Shown piece after piece: positions 12,539 to 23,753 of a DNA stretch of 64,000 nucleotides (its first letter is position 1; every line of letters starts with the position of its first letter). The DNA is from Purpureocillium takamizusanense. Taxonomy: Eukaryota; Ascomycota; Sordariomycetes; Hypocreales; Ophiocordycipitaceae. The position numbers were made by a program, and so were the translations under genes. The notes below the pieces were generated by a model that was not told the DNA's origin, did no database searches, and worked only from the letters and a program-made list of their open reading frames with translations. The stretch is from NCBI RefSeq assembly GCF_022605165.1, contig NC_063068.1:3348001-3412000 (forward strand), in the 5' to 3' direction.

Positions 12539-14261
12539 CTACACCGACGTGTTCCTGAACGAAAAAGTGTCGTCCAGTTCTGAAACGTCATCCGGGCTAA
12601 GAAGGACGGGTCTACCCGTGTCCTCAGCGTCGTCCCGAGCCGAGAATGGGCCATCACCGTCCACCCTGCCGCCGTCATCGCGCCATGGGCCGCGCCCGTC
12701 GTCGTTGTCGGCGTCAGAGAGCGACAGCAGCGCGTAGCTCTCCGCGTCCGCCACGACAAGCTCCGGGAATTCCGTGTCGCGGTCCACCCACAGGACCTTG
12801 GGCGCTTTGCCCACCGCCTTTGCTGGTCGCGCATTCGGGAGCCCGTCGGCCTGACTTACCAACAGCGGTCCCTCCGACAGCGGATCCCAGACGAACGTTG
12901 CACCGCGGCCAGCTTCGTCCTGACATGTAACCAACAGCAGCTCACGAACGCTCGGGTGCCAGCTGAAGCCAACAGTGGAATGAAATATAAGAACGGCTCG
13001 AAGCTCCGCTGCCGCCACATCCCAGACCCAGACTGCGCACGGCGAGTCGTCGAGCTTGGTGGCCAGGAGCGCAGAGGATGCATCGAACGCAGCCATTGAG
13101 CAGCCCGGACGCAACGGAGCAGCGTGTTTCGCCTCCGATGACTGTGCAGGGGGCGCAACCATTTGCGTTGCTCGCACAAATGAGTGTGTGGAGCTTCCCG
13201 GGCCTGCAGAGCTGGCCTGCTCTTGCCACACCTGCGGCAAATCATCAGACGCTGACTTGCCTTGACTCGTTCTGAACCAGTTTCGAGAGAGTCATACCTG
13301 CGTAGTGTCCTTGGGAACGATGATGGCGGGGTGCATCAACCTCAGGCAAGCCCTCCACGTCCCCGTGTCCAGAATCGTGACGCCCGCACTGTGATCGCCC
13401 AGTGCGCACAGCTCGGCATCAGGGCTGAGCTGGCAAGTCCTGATGCCGAGCTCGAGCTCGCAATCTGCTCCCGACGTTTGCTCCCGAAGGATGGTCGACG
13501 CCCCTAGGGTGCGGAAGTGCTGGCCTTCGGGCGTGTAGATGGATAAATGATGGCCTTGTGCTGGAGACTCCCAGAGAAGCAGCCACTTCCCGTCTGGGGT
13601 CCAAAGGATGCCCTGGCCATCGACGGTGTCTGGGCTCCAGGACCTCTCGACAAGCCGTGTGCTAGGGTGATGGATACTAACCATGTCCTTGCCACCGACG
13701 CGAGAGAGCACTGCCAGGTGTCCTGTGGCGGGACGAAGAGAGAAGCCTCGGGCGGCGGTCGACGCATGGTGGAATTTGGGGCTGCTGATCTCCACGATCT
13801 TGGACGTGGTCAGATCAACGATGGCAAGTTTCAAACCAAATGGGGAGCATAGCAGGACTTCGTGGTCGCTGGCTCCAAAGGAAACAAAGCCAGGTGTCCC
13901 GCCGGGACAAGTAGTGTTGCGGATCGTAGCACTAAACGACGAATCAACCGCAGAGGATACCTGGACATCGTCGGCCGTAGCAACGAGAATATTGCTGGAA
14001 GATGGTGACCAGAGGAAGGTGGTAATGGGGCCCTGAAGGTCGCTGGAGAGTTTTATCACATTGACGAGGGCAAGCGTCTCAGTCGAACGCACATTGACGG
14101 CCGAGGAGCTGAGCGTCGCTATGTAACGTCCATTGGGGCTCGGTTTGCAGTGCCCAGAGGCTGGAGAGAGTCTGCCTGTTAGCTTCGACCGCTGTTGATC
14201 GCCGACAACGATGACGATGGTTGAAGGGCCACGCACATTTGAAAGATCGAGAGATGCGCAT
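12539..14261 (-). CDS. WRAP73/Wdr8-like WD-repeat protein
   Basis: Three exons on the minus strand, 14261-14237, 14160-13298 and 13231-12539, encode 526 residues. The tiny first exon gives MRISRSFK and splices (GTGCGT...CTCCAG) to SSGHCKPSPNGRYIATL, a typical start for this family. The CAG/GTATGA to GCCGCAG join links DTTQ to VWQEQ. WD-type beta-propeller blades run through the protein, with a conserved patch ILWTPDGKWLLLWESP in the middle and VGFSWHPSVRELL near the C-terminus. The C-terminal 60 residues are acidic and probably disordered. In animals WRAP73 works with SSX2IP/Msd1 at the centrosome, and in fission yeast and Aspergillus Wdr8 partners Msd1/TINA at the spindle pole body. That role is inferred here. 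It is divergent from the MOCS1 gene. Confidence 0.85.
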
Positions 14262-15206
14262 TGCAGCGGATCTATCACGACTGTGTGTGCAGTGTAGGTA
14301 CTAACGTAAATCGCCAGGCAGCCAGGTCAGTAGTGTGCGCGGTCAGTGGCTAGGTACCTTACCTAGGCTCACGGGCTGAGACGTGCTGCCAAAACGTGCA
14401 TCAGTCAGTGGCCACCGGCCAGGATTTTCATCCAGGCACCTGGCTGCCTGAGTGCGAATATGGAAGCGCCCAACGCGGCGTAAGGAGCAGGAAGCTCAAA
14501 TGCCGGGCTGCTGGCCTGACAAGGTCGCGGAGAGAAAGAAAACTGTGTGTATCGAAGAGTACGCAGGCGTGCCGGAAAGTATGAGGTACGGAGTAGGCTA
14601 GAGCGAGGCTCAGCAAAATGGCAGGCGCGACCGTCGCGGGATGCAACAATGCTCCGGCAGTCGTACGTTCGACGAGAAACTCGACGCCAAATTCGAGACG
14701 CAAGCCACAAGCATTGTTTACTTTCTTACCTCGTGGGGCTTAGCGCCCTTTGCTTCGCTCTTCGCCTGTCTCCGGCAGGAACGATGGGACCTCCAACGGC
14801 CCTAGCTGGCAAGAGGCGCATCGGAGCCTGACGGACTCCACTCCCCGTTCTGTCGCCGTCGCCGCTTATCACGATGGGCTGCTGACTCATGCGGGGTTGG
14901 ACGGTCACGGGCTTTGACTTAAGACGGCAGGAACCCAGACGGGGAGACGTGCCTTCCAAAGGGCGTGGAAGCTGCAACTGACAAGCCGCGGGATCAGACT
15001 CTCTTACAAAACAGAGGCATATTAGTGTTGCCAGCACATACGCCATCGTCATGGATGCGGCGTAGGAGGCTGGTCGCGGTAATATCTCTTTACTCGATCG
15101 AGGCTTCCTCCGTGCCAGCTGCCTGGTCGCACCGCCACGGGGCACCTCCGCTCCGCGCCTCCACGCCCGACGCCCGACCGAGGGGCCGCGCACCGGCAAA
15201 CCCAAC
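14262..15206. promoter_or_regulatory. Divergent promoter region, WRAP73-like / MOCS1
   Basis: This 945-bp region lies between two genes transcribed away from each other. It includes the imperfect palindrome TAGGTACCTTACCTAGG at 14351-14367, a motif type that recurs in other gaps of this window. No gene is supported inside it. Confidence 0.5.
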
Positions 15207-17419
15207 ATGCAGGTCACCCCCCGGGCCATGTTGGCCACAGCGCTGCGCCCGGCGAGCCTCCGCTATCACAGGCCGTCATCCGCCTCTTGGGCTTCCATTA
15301 CCAGGCTGAGATGTCTCGGGACTGCGTCGCTGGCCCACGATGCGGTCGCCTCCGAGGTGGCGACATCCGCCGCGCCAACAACTTCGTCGTCGCGGCGAGA
15401 GCGCCTCCGCCGCGCAAAGCCCTTTTCCGAGTTCTTGACCGACACGTTTCATCGGCAACATGATTATCTGCGTATATCGGTCACAGAGCGCTGCAACCTT
15501 CGCTGCGTGTATTGCATGCCCGAGGAAGGCGTTCCTCTATCGCCGAACAGGGAGCTGCTTACGACACCCGAGATCGCGATGCTGGCGTCCCTTTTCGTCG
15601 GGCAAGGAGTGAGCAAGATTCGTCTTACAGGCGGCGAACCCACCGTCCGCCGAGACATTCTTCCCCTGATGCATCAAATTGGAGCGTTGCGGCCACAGGG
15701 GCTCCGGGAATTGTGCATCACAACGAACGGTATCTCTCTCCACCGGAAGCTGGACAGCATGGTCGAGGCGGGGCTGACGGGTGTCAACCTCAGTCTCGAC
15801 ACGCTGGACCCGTGGCAGTTCCAGATCATGACTCGCAGGAAGGGATTCGACGCGGTTCAGAAGAGCATCGAGAGGATTCTGGAACTCAACAAGCAAGGCG
15901 CCGGCATCAAGTTGAAGATCAACTGCGTCGTCATGCGCGGGGTCAACGACCGCGAAGTCATCCCTTTTGTCGAAATGACGCGGGAGAAGGATATCGAGAT
16001 CCGCTTCATCGAGTACATGCCGTTTGACGGCAACAAGTGGAATCAGGGCAAGATGTTCAGCTACGCGGAGATGTTGGACTTGATCAGGTCAAAGTACCCA
16101 GAGCTCGAAAAGGTACAGGATCACAAGAACGACACGAGCAAAACGTGGCGCATACCTGGCTTTACGGGCCGCATCGGCTTCATCACGAGTATGACACACA
16201 ACTTTTGCGGAACCTGCAACAGGCTCCGCATCACAGGCGACGGGAACCTCAAAGTGTGTCTCTTCGGAAACGCCGAGGTGTCACTGAGAGACATTCTGCG
16301 CAAGTCCAACAGCGGCGAGCCGATTGACGAAGAGGCTTTTGAGGCCATGAAGCAGATCGAGATGGATCGTCGGCAAGGCTTGGTGGCCTCGGGCCAGCCG
16401 CTGGGAATCGCGCCCAACGAAGCGGAGCTTCTCGACGTCATCGGCGCCGCGGTAAAGAGGAAGAAGGCGAAGCACGCGGGCCTGGGGGAGTTGGAGCACA
16501 TGAAGAACCGACCAATGATCTTGATAGGTGGGTGAAGGCTCTCGATACATATCCCCCGGCAGCAAGGCATTTGGGCGGCGTTTGCATCACGGTCACCGTG
16601 GGTGACTGGTTGTTACGATCTATGAAGCTACGTCGTTGTCGAGTTTAGCTACTGTATGAGTACGCATGCTAAGTAGCAACAAATTGTATAGATGATTTAC
16701 GTGCGTCGCTTACTGGGCCCATGCCTGCCAAGATGCGACTACAGGTGAGCGGCGCCATGGCTCATCTATTACGGCCTGGCGTTCAGGGAACAATGAGGGG
16801 GCACTTGGGCGAGCATCGGCGGTCTCTGTGCACGTCCCGGCGCATGGCCAAGGACAATGGCCAGGGCTCATCAGGACCTCCGCACGGGCAGGGCGGCGGG
16901 GAAGGGGTCCAGCTGACGCACGTCTCCGAGGCGGGCTCGGCTCGGATGGTGTCCATCTCTGAGAAGCAGGTGACGTCGCGCGTGGCCACGGCGGCGTGCA
17001 GCGTGCGCTTCTCCAGCGGCAAGGCGCTGAGGCTCATCCGGGAGAACCAGATGAAGAAGGGCGACGTGCTGGGGGTCGCCCGGGTGGCGGGCATCATGGC
17101 GGCCAAGCGGACGCCGGACCTGATACCGCTGTGCCACCCAATCGCCGTGTCGCACGTCTCGGTCGACCTGGAGGCGACGGGGGCCGAAGACGACGGCGAC
17201 GGCGGGGGACCGTCGGGAGGATCGCCGGGCATCGAGATCCGGGCGACGGTGACGTGCGACGGCAAGACCGGGGTGGAGATGGAGGCCATGACGGCGGCGT
17301 CGGCGGCGGCCCTGACTGTATACGACATGTGCAAGGCGGTGGACAAGGGGATGCGCATCGAGGGTCTGCGGGTGGTGCTCAAGGACGGCGGCAAAAGCGG
17401 GCGCTGGGAGATGGAGTAG
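15207..17419 (+). CDS. MOCS1/CnxABC-type molybdenum cofactor gene, MoaA plus MoaC
   Basis: The locus makes cyclic pyranopterin monophosphate from GTP, the first step of Moco synthesis, normally in mitochondria. The MoaA frame (15207-16535, 442 residues) starts with a basic presequence. It has the radical-SAM triad C96, C100, C103 (CNLRCVYC), GGEP at 142-145, and the second cluster cysteines C334, C337, C351. It ends in Gly-Gly, which human MOCS1A needs at its C-terminus. The MoaC frame (16721-17419) carries the LCHP motif and the DMCKAVDKG segment that holds the catalytic Asp and Lys in MoaC. An alternative splice, GTGGGT at 16528 to GTATAG ending at 16691, skips the MoaA stop and joins the frames exactly (15207-16527 + 16692-17419, 682 residues). 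Both products could therefore come from one gene, as in MOCS1. Transcript choice cannot be seen from DNA. Confidence 0.88.
16528..16691 (+). other. Candidate alternatively used intron between MoaA and MoaC
   Basis: The donor GTGGGT lies inside the Gly-Gly-stop triplets of MoaA. The acceptor is TTGTATAG, and GCTAAG at about 16669 could be the branch site. Removing these 164 nt keeps frame (phase 1 into phase 1) and joins Ile-Leu-Ile to Asp-Asp-Leu before MoaC. Retaining it leaves MoaA ending in Gly-Gly. Confidence 0.6.
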
Positions 17420-20400
17420 TAGTGGCACTTCGTTACGAAGTACCAAGGTAGCAGCAGAGTCGTCGACGAGGGGCATCGAAGTCAGTCAGGCATGCAGGCA
17501 GCTGGGGGTGGCGCATGCGAGTAATTGCAGATGCGTCTGGAGAGCGTCGAACGTGCATGGCAGGGCGCACTGGAAAGCAGAAGCCACCTTGGCAGCCCGC
17601 CACGCGCAGAAAAACTAACGTTAATAAGTTGGACGGACGAGGCGGCCATGTCTTGCTGCCGTCGCAGCGTGGATATTGAGTACGGCATATTGTAGCCAAC
17701 GTCATTGCTACTGTTCGTGCCAGGAATGTTTCAACTCTGACCCTCCGCCTCACAAATCACACTACGAGTACTTCATACAGTCAGTGCAACGCCAAGTACT
17801 GATTTTTGATCAAATTCACGGCGCGCCCGAGTCAGAGGAATCATTATCTCTGTCCACTTCAGTACTACTGTATTTCCTGTGCTGTACAGTAGCCGCCGTC
17901 GATTGCCACTCAGCAGGTCCGCAATTACGTGCCAATCACTGCATGGCCGGCAGCTGGCGCGAGGCAGCTGGGCACGTAACAGAGTTGGGTCCAGGCGGTG
18001 ATCTATTTCGGTCGAGTAGCTGCTGCAAATGATGGAGCAGAGGGCATGATACAGTAGCCCGGGAAGCGCGGATAAGACGCTGGTCCGAGCTGCGCTTTGG
18101 GCATGAAAAAGCAATGATACATGAATGACGAGACGGGCTTTGTGTGGTTGGAGGCCAGCAATCTCTCAAGGGTCTCTGGGCCTGTGTTGATCTGGCACGG
18201 ATACCGGCGAGGCCCCAGATCGAGCAATCTAGACGTGAGCACAAAAGTGAGGAGGGAGGGGGGGGGGGGGGCAGTTCCACCTTTGTTTTTGACGGGCTTC
18301 CATTCCCATTCCGAACGTCTCGGCGGCGTCGCCGATGACCGCGACGAACGACAGCCGTGGTGGGGCGCGGACGGGAGCCTCGACGGACTGTCGGCGGTGA
18401 AGAGAGCTGCTACGTGTCAGTGTTGACTTGGAGCTGCACAGCTCTGCGCTAATAAGTACCTTACCTATACCGTACCGTTCGTACGGCTTCTGGCCCAGTC
18501 TCTTGTCCAGCCGGCCGCCACTACCACCAAGTGCTGGGGTCCCGAGATAGTGACAGAGTCGCGGCTGGCCGTGGAGGAGGGAGACCGCACCGCGTGGAGT
18601 AAGAGGCGGCCGGGGTGTGAGGAGGTCGAGATGGAGAAGAGCGGTGGGCGGGGCGCCGCTAGACGCCACGCAGAACAGGGCCAGGCTTCTCTTCCATCTC
18701 CCACGAGGGCAAGAGGGATCCATCGCGGAAGATGGCAGGGAAGGAAGCCCCCGCCGCCGCCCAGAAGCTATGCTCTACCAGCCCGCGCCGGCCAACCAAG
18801 GCGCCCCCCCGCCGCCGCCGCCGGGGGTCCAGCGCCCCAATCAAAGGTCAACGATAAGAAAGCCGGCAGCGGTGGAAGTGGGCGACAGGGGTTAATAAGT
18901 GGGTCAGAGGAAAAGAGTCCTGGGGGCCTTGGAAGCTCGAGTTTCCAAGGAGGAAGGAGAGGGAGATGCTCACTCAACGCAGCTTTGAACTCACAGTGCG
19001 GACGATCTGTGCAGGCGTACAATAAAAGAAAAGATGCGCTCATACTAAGTACGCATTACATACTGTGCACTCTGAAATTGTGAACACGAAAAATGGACGC
19101 ACACACCAGCAAGAGAACTTTGGTGCGCAGTCAGGTAACTACTAGGTACTGTAGGCATGGCCTGCTTTGGTCGTCTTGTGTGGTCTTGGCCGGCGCTCGG
19201 CGGGCTCTGCGCTTGACTCGGTGGTGCTGCTGCATGCGGCGCCTCCCGACGCAGGCATGCAGGGCCAAGACGAAACCTCCGGAGCGCGACAGGACCGGCC
19301 TCACACGACAAGACAGTATTCTGGGGCGTGATGGGCAGATACAGGTGACGGGCAGCTTGGCAGGCCAGCGACGCAACACCGCCCACCGGCCGCAGTTTGG
19401 CAGAGCGTGATGGCAGGGAAGTTGGCCGAAGGGGGCGGCGGCGGCTGCTGCCCCGGGGTGCCCCCCTGTCTGGGCCGTCAACCAGGCCGGGGCTGCCGGT
19501 TGACGGGCGACGGCGACCGATAATGCTGGAGCCTCCACCGACCGGCGTTTGACAAGCCTGAGGTGCGCGCTCTGTGGCGAAGCGAGAACCTCGGCCGGGG
19601 TTTCGAGGCGAGACAGGAGGCCCCGGCCAGCCAGCCGGGAAAGAGCAAGACAGAGCAAAGGAGGGAGACGGCGGTCCCTGAACCGCGTGGGAGACATGGG
19701 AGCGTTGCGGCGTGGCTGTGTGGGCAACCAGCCGGCCGTCGCCCACTGGGTTCATCGATCGACGGCTTATACAAAGAGCGCAATAACTGCATGCCTGTGG
19801 GTGGGCGTGGATCAGATTACAAGCTTTAACGGGACTCTCAACTACTAATACGTATCACTAGTAGCTTGCTTAAAGGTCGCAGTGGATGCAACGACTGGCA
19901 AGAGCCGCTTCCGGCAGCCGGCGTGCCTCGTTCCTTCGGCCGTCCCCTTGATTTCCCCAGCGACTCGATTCAGTCGTGCCAACGGCTGCGCGCGGACAGC
20001 GGCCCCCCGGCGGGTGAAATGGCAAGCCAGCTTGGCGGTGACGCTCACTCACGGGGAAGGTACTATTGAAGGTAGCAGAGAACAGCGACCCAATCTGGTA
20101 GCCACAGTGGCCAATGGCTAGGCCCGACAATGTGGCAACCATTAGTCGTGTGTACTGTGCCGTACTGTACGGGACAGTGCGCTCCGGAGGTACTAACCTA
20201 CCTACTTACAGTACCGTCCCATCGCTGATGGAGCCCTGGAGACTTCCAGCAGTCTGTCAGCGGAGCCGTGCGCCTGTCCACCTGCCTGCCCTGCGCCAAA
20301 CGTGCGTGAACCCAGCGTGCCCAGCCCTGGCCCGCGTGCGTCACACTGCACTGCACTGCAATGCACGGCGCTGCACTACGATGCGTTGCAGGTCTGCGTC

Positions 20401-21431
20401 GTGTCCTAGCAGCAGCAGGAGCGGCTGCACCTAGTGGGTAGGTAGCCTGGAGATGATGGATGAAAGTTGCGGGCGACAGCCTCATCATACAGGTATACTA
20501 ATGGAGCGGCCCCCTCCCCTCCCCCGCGTGCGTCAAGGATTCCTCGCATGACAGACAGACGTCGCATGTCCACCCGCCACCGCCCACCGCCGTCTTGGGA
20601 CTTCTCTTTCTTCCACTCACCACCGCAATCGCCGCCTCACTCACTCATACACACCTCCTTCTCATCCTCCCTCCCTCGCACTTGTCTCTCTCGCCATCCC
20701 CTCACCCTCACCGCGTTTACCCGCCCCGACCGTCCGTCCGCATCATCGCCACGACGCCCCGTGTCAAGACGACGACGCCCGAACCGTCCTGCGCCGCCGC
20801 TACCGAGCACCCGACGACGCTTATCGCTAGTTAGGTTCCCCCCCGGTACGGGACCACTCGTGTCTCTCCTCGTCCTCGTAGGCCCGCCCGCCCGGCCCCC
20901 CCCCCCTGCTGGTCCCAGAAGGCCCTCTCTCTCCATTCTGGACCCCTGGTTCGGTTTGCCTAGTCTTGTCTGGCCGGCAATCTGGACTTGACTCGCATCG
21001 CCGTCGCCACCCACCAACACCCGCCCACCCGCCGCCCATCTTTCTCCCAAAAAAAGTACAGCGATTGAGCCAAGCAAGTGCCTGCCCGCCAATTGCCGCC
21101 GCGCGATAGTCAGCTTGACCTGTTGTTACAGTACGTCGCTTCGGCTCGGAGCAACCGACCCGCGAAACAAAAAGGGTCCTCTCCTCCACCCTCACATCGC
21201 CGACCGACCGTCCTGTGGTCTCGTGCCGCTTGTGAGCAGCTCGCCTTCGCTGCACGCGCCGACCACACGACACTGTTTTGGCAGTCATCGCTCACCGTGT
21301 CCTCCCTCGACTGCGTATCCTCATCGTGAGAGATTCGCTCCCCCGACCCGCAGCGCAGCTCCTCCCCGCCCGGCAGCCGCTGCATCCGTCCCCTAGTTCC
21401 AGCTCAGAGAGAGCCAGAACTCTTCGTCGTC
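17420..21431. other. Long gene-free interval upstream of the FYVE gene
   Basis: These 4 kb hold no convincing coding sequence on either strand. Features seen are TACGAAGTA at 17434-17442, a 14-G run at 18258-18271, GTACCTTACCTATA at 18456-18469, and a strongly pyrimidine-rich stretch from about 20500 to 21400. That stretch is typical of the promoter and 5' UTR of an active fungal gene, presumably the FYVE gene. A non-coding RNA or poorly conserved gene cannot be excluded. Confidence 0.5.
18258..18271. repeat. Poly-G run (14)
   Basis: Fourteen consecutive G on the plus strand in intergenic DNA. Length is uncertain because such runs are prone to sequencing error. Confidence 0.9.
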
Positions 21432-22357
21432 ATGGCAGCCGAGCTCATCATGCCTACGCTACCTGGCGACCAGCAGCAGTCGCGGCACTTCCTGCCGCCC
21501 CAGCGCCCCATGCACCAGAGATCACAGTCCTATCACGTCTCGGGCCCTCAAATCTCCCCCATCAGCAGCACCGAAGTCAGCCCAAACCAAACATACTCGA
21601 CACCGCCATCTCCGAGAGGCCAGCACGCGCGTCCGGGACGTCCCATGTACATGCCCGCCGTGCTGCGGCCCTGTGACGAGTTCCCCTCCAAGCGCATCGC
21701 GCGCACCAAGACGGGTGGCTCGACCTCGGATTCTGACTCGGATTCCACCTTGCGCCGCGCCAACTCAAACCTCATGAGCCTCGCCGGCCTCAGCGGCCTC
21801 GGCAACAAGCTGAGCCGCCGCTCCACCGGCGAGAGCACTCAGCCTCTGGACGGCGACTGGAACATCGACTCATTCCCCGAAGTGACTGCCCCTCCGACGA
21901 GAAAGCATTGGAAGGTAAAGACTCTCACTGCCGCAGTCTCGGTCTCGTGTCACTCCCCGTCGCTAACGCAGTACCGCCATAGCCCGATGCCGAGTCGTCC
22001 ATCTGCGATGACCCGACTTGCAAGCGCACCTTCAGCTATTTCATCCGCCGGCACCACTGCCGCAAATGCGGTCACATCTTCTGCGACTGGCACTCGAGCT
22101 ATGTCTTACCGCTCGACCAGAACGCAAACTTCAACCCCAAAGCGTCTGTCTCTCGCGCATGCAACCACTGCTTTCAGGTCATAAAGGCCACATACGGCGG
22201 CAGCACTAGCCAGTCTTCGGGTTCGACCGCGTCGGATTCGTCGCACGTGATGCCTTCGGCCCCGATCACGGCTCCCGCCGGCTTCACCCCGACGGCACCC
22301 AAGGGGCCCGAGGTCGCTGCCAGTGTGCCGCGAGACTGGAACTGGAGCACCTTCTGA
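21432..22357 (+). CDS. FYVE zinc-finger protein
   Basis: Two exons, 21432-21914 and 21983-22357, encode 285 residues. The intron (GTAAAG, branch GCTAACG, GCCATAG) falls just before the zinc finger. The first 160 residues are disordered and rich in Ser, Pro, Gln and Arg. The FYVE domain spans about residues 158-228. It carries the diagnostic basic patch RRHHCRKCGH and paired cysteines before and after it, including SICDDPTCK, HIFC and SRACNHC. FYVE domains bind phosphatidylinositol 3-phosphate on endosomes and vacuoles. The C-terminal 50 residues are Ser/Thr/Pro-rich and end in WNWSTF. No other domain is visible, so it is a small adaptor-like protein rather than Vps27, Fab1 or Vac1. The specific pathway is unknown. 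Confidence 0.85.
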
Positions 22358-23753
22358 AGGGTGTGACCAACACCAAAGCCTTCACCGGTGCAGGGACCTC
22401 CCTTTGAGAGGCCTCTGATCTCACCGGGACAGCGCACATGCCGCCCAAAGCTTGGGCGCGCAGTAATCTGACGAATGAACGAAGACCATAACGACATTAG
22501 ATCAAACTAGAATGCCGCCCCACGGGCGGCAGGACCTCTCGGGTTGGCAGCGAGCGTTTCATCTCCTGCGATGCACGAGAGGGGTTTCTTTCCTTTGCTT
22601 TCACGTCTGGGACTCGATACGGGCGGCCTTGACGTTGCACATCTTTCCCATGGCTACGTCGCTCTGATGCTTTTGTTTGAGGCTCGGCGGTTTCCTTACT
22701 TTTTCTGTGCCCGAGCAAGGTATCCTTCTCGCCACGGAGCGGGTTCCTCGACCGGCATTTGGTTTTCTTTTCCTTTTCCCCCTTTTGCTTTTTTCTTAAG
22801 CGAGGCGTTTCCGGGGTGGGACATGCTGGCATCGCCTCTCTGCGGAGACGGACGATGATGCCCTCGAGGCACTCTTTTGGGCCCTTTCGCGCCTTGTGTG
22901 TGTTTTGGTGGGTGGTGTAGACGTCCAGCCAAGCAATGAGATTGGTCTGAGGAGACATGTGACGGGTATACCCTTTTCCCCCCCTTGGTTGGGCTACAAT
23001 GAGATCTTTATATACACATACAATGGGACAAATTGGACGCCGTCTGGTAATTCGCACTCGATACTTGCTTGCCCTTGGAGTTGAATCTCTCATCGTTGTG
23101 GTGCGTGCCATCATCTCGTCCACCGCTAAATACGTGCAACAAAATGCCGACTACTCGTTTGTACGACGAAAACGAGTCGGCTAGTAGTAAGTAGGGCTCG
23201 GTGCATAAAGATGGCGAAGCACAGCAAAGTCCAATAAACGCAGCAGCGGCCATCATCATGATTCGCAATGTATTCTTGATAGTCATACCATGAACCAAAA
23301 CTCCGCGTGTCGCCATGAATGATGTGGTGGGTGGTATCCTCGCCCAGCCCTCTGCCCGTGCGCTGTCCGCTCATCCAGCAGCGCGCGCCGCGTCCTATCC
23401 TCAGGGCGCGTCAAGATCCCTCTCCTTCAATTTAGGTATGTACAAAAGTGATGTAACGCTCGCAATGTGTTTTCCCTCCTCTTCCTTGCTACTCTTCCCG
23501 CAGTTGATTCTGCCAACCATGACTCTTCCTCCGCCCGCCGCATCGTGCTTTTATGTATACCGCGCTCGTCCAGTAATGATGCTCTGGAAACATCTGGCCA
23601 GACAACCATATATCGGGACTCTCACCCAATACTGCCATGGCATATAGCACACCTTTTATCTACACGCGCGGGACCACCTGGCGCGCTGGCCACAGACGGG
23701 TTTTAGTAGCCCGCGACATGCGTGTGTTCATCTTCCAAGGGCACCTGGTCAGA
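22358..23753. other. Convergent intergenic region, FYVE / elongase
   Basis: The 1.4-kb gap lies between two gene 3' ends and presumably contains both 3' UTRs. No further gene is supported. Confidence 0.55.
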
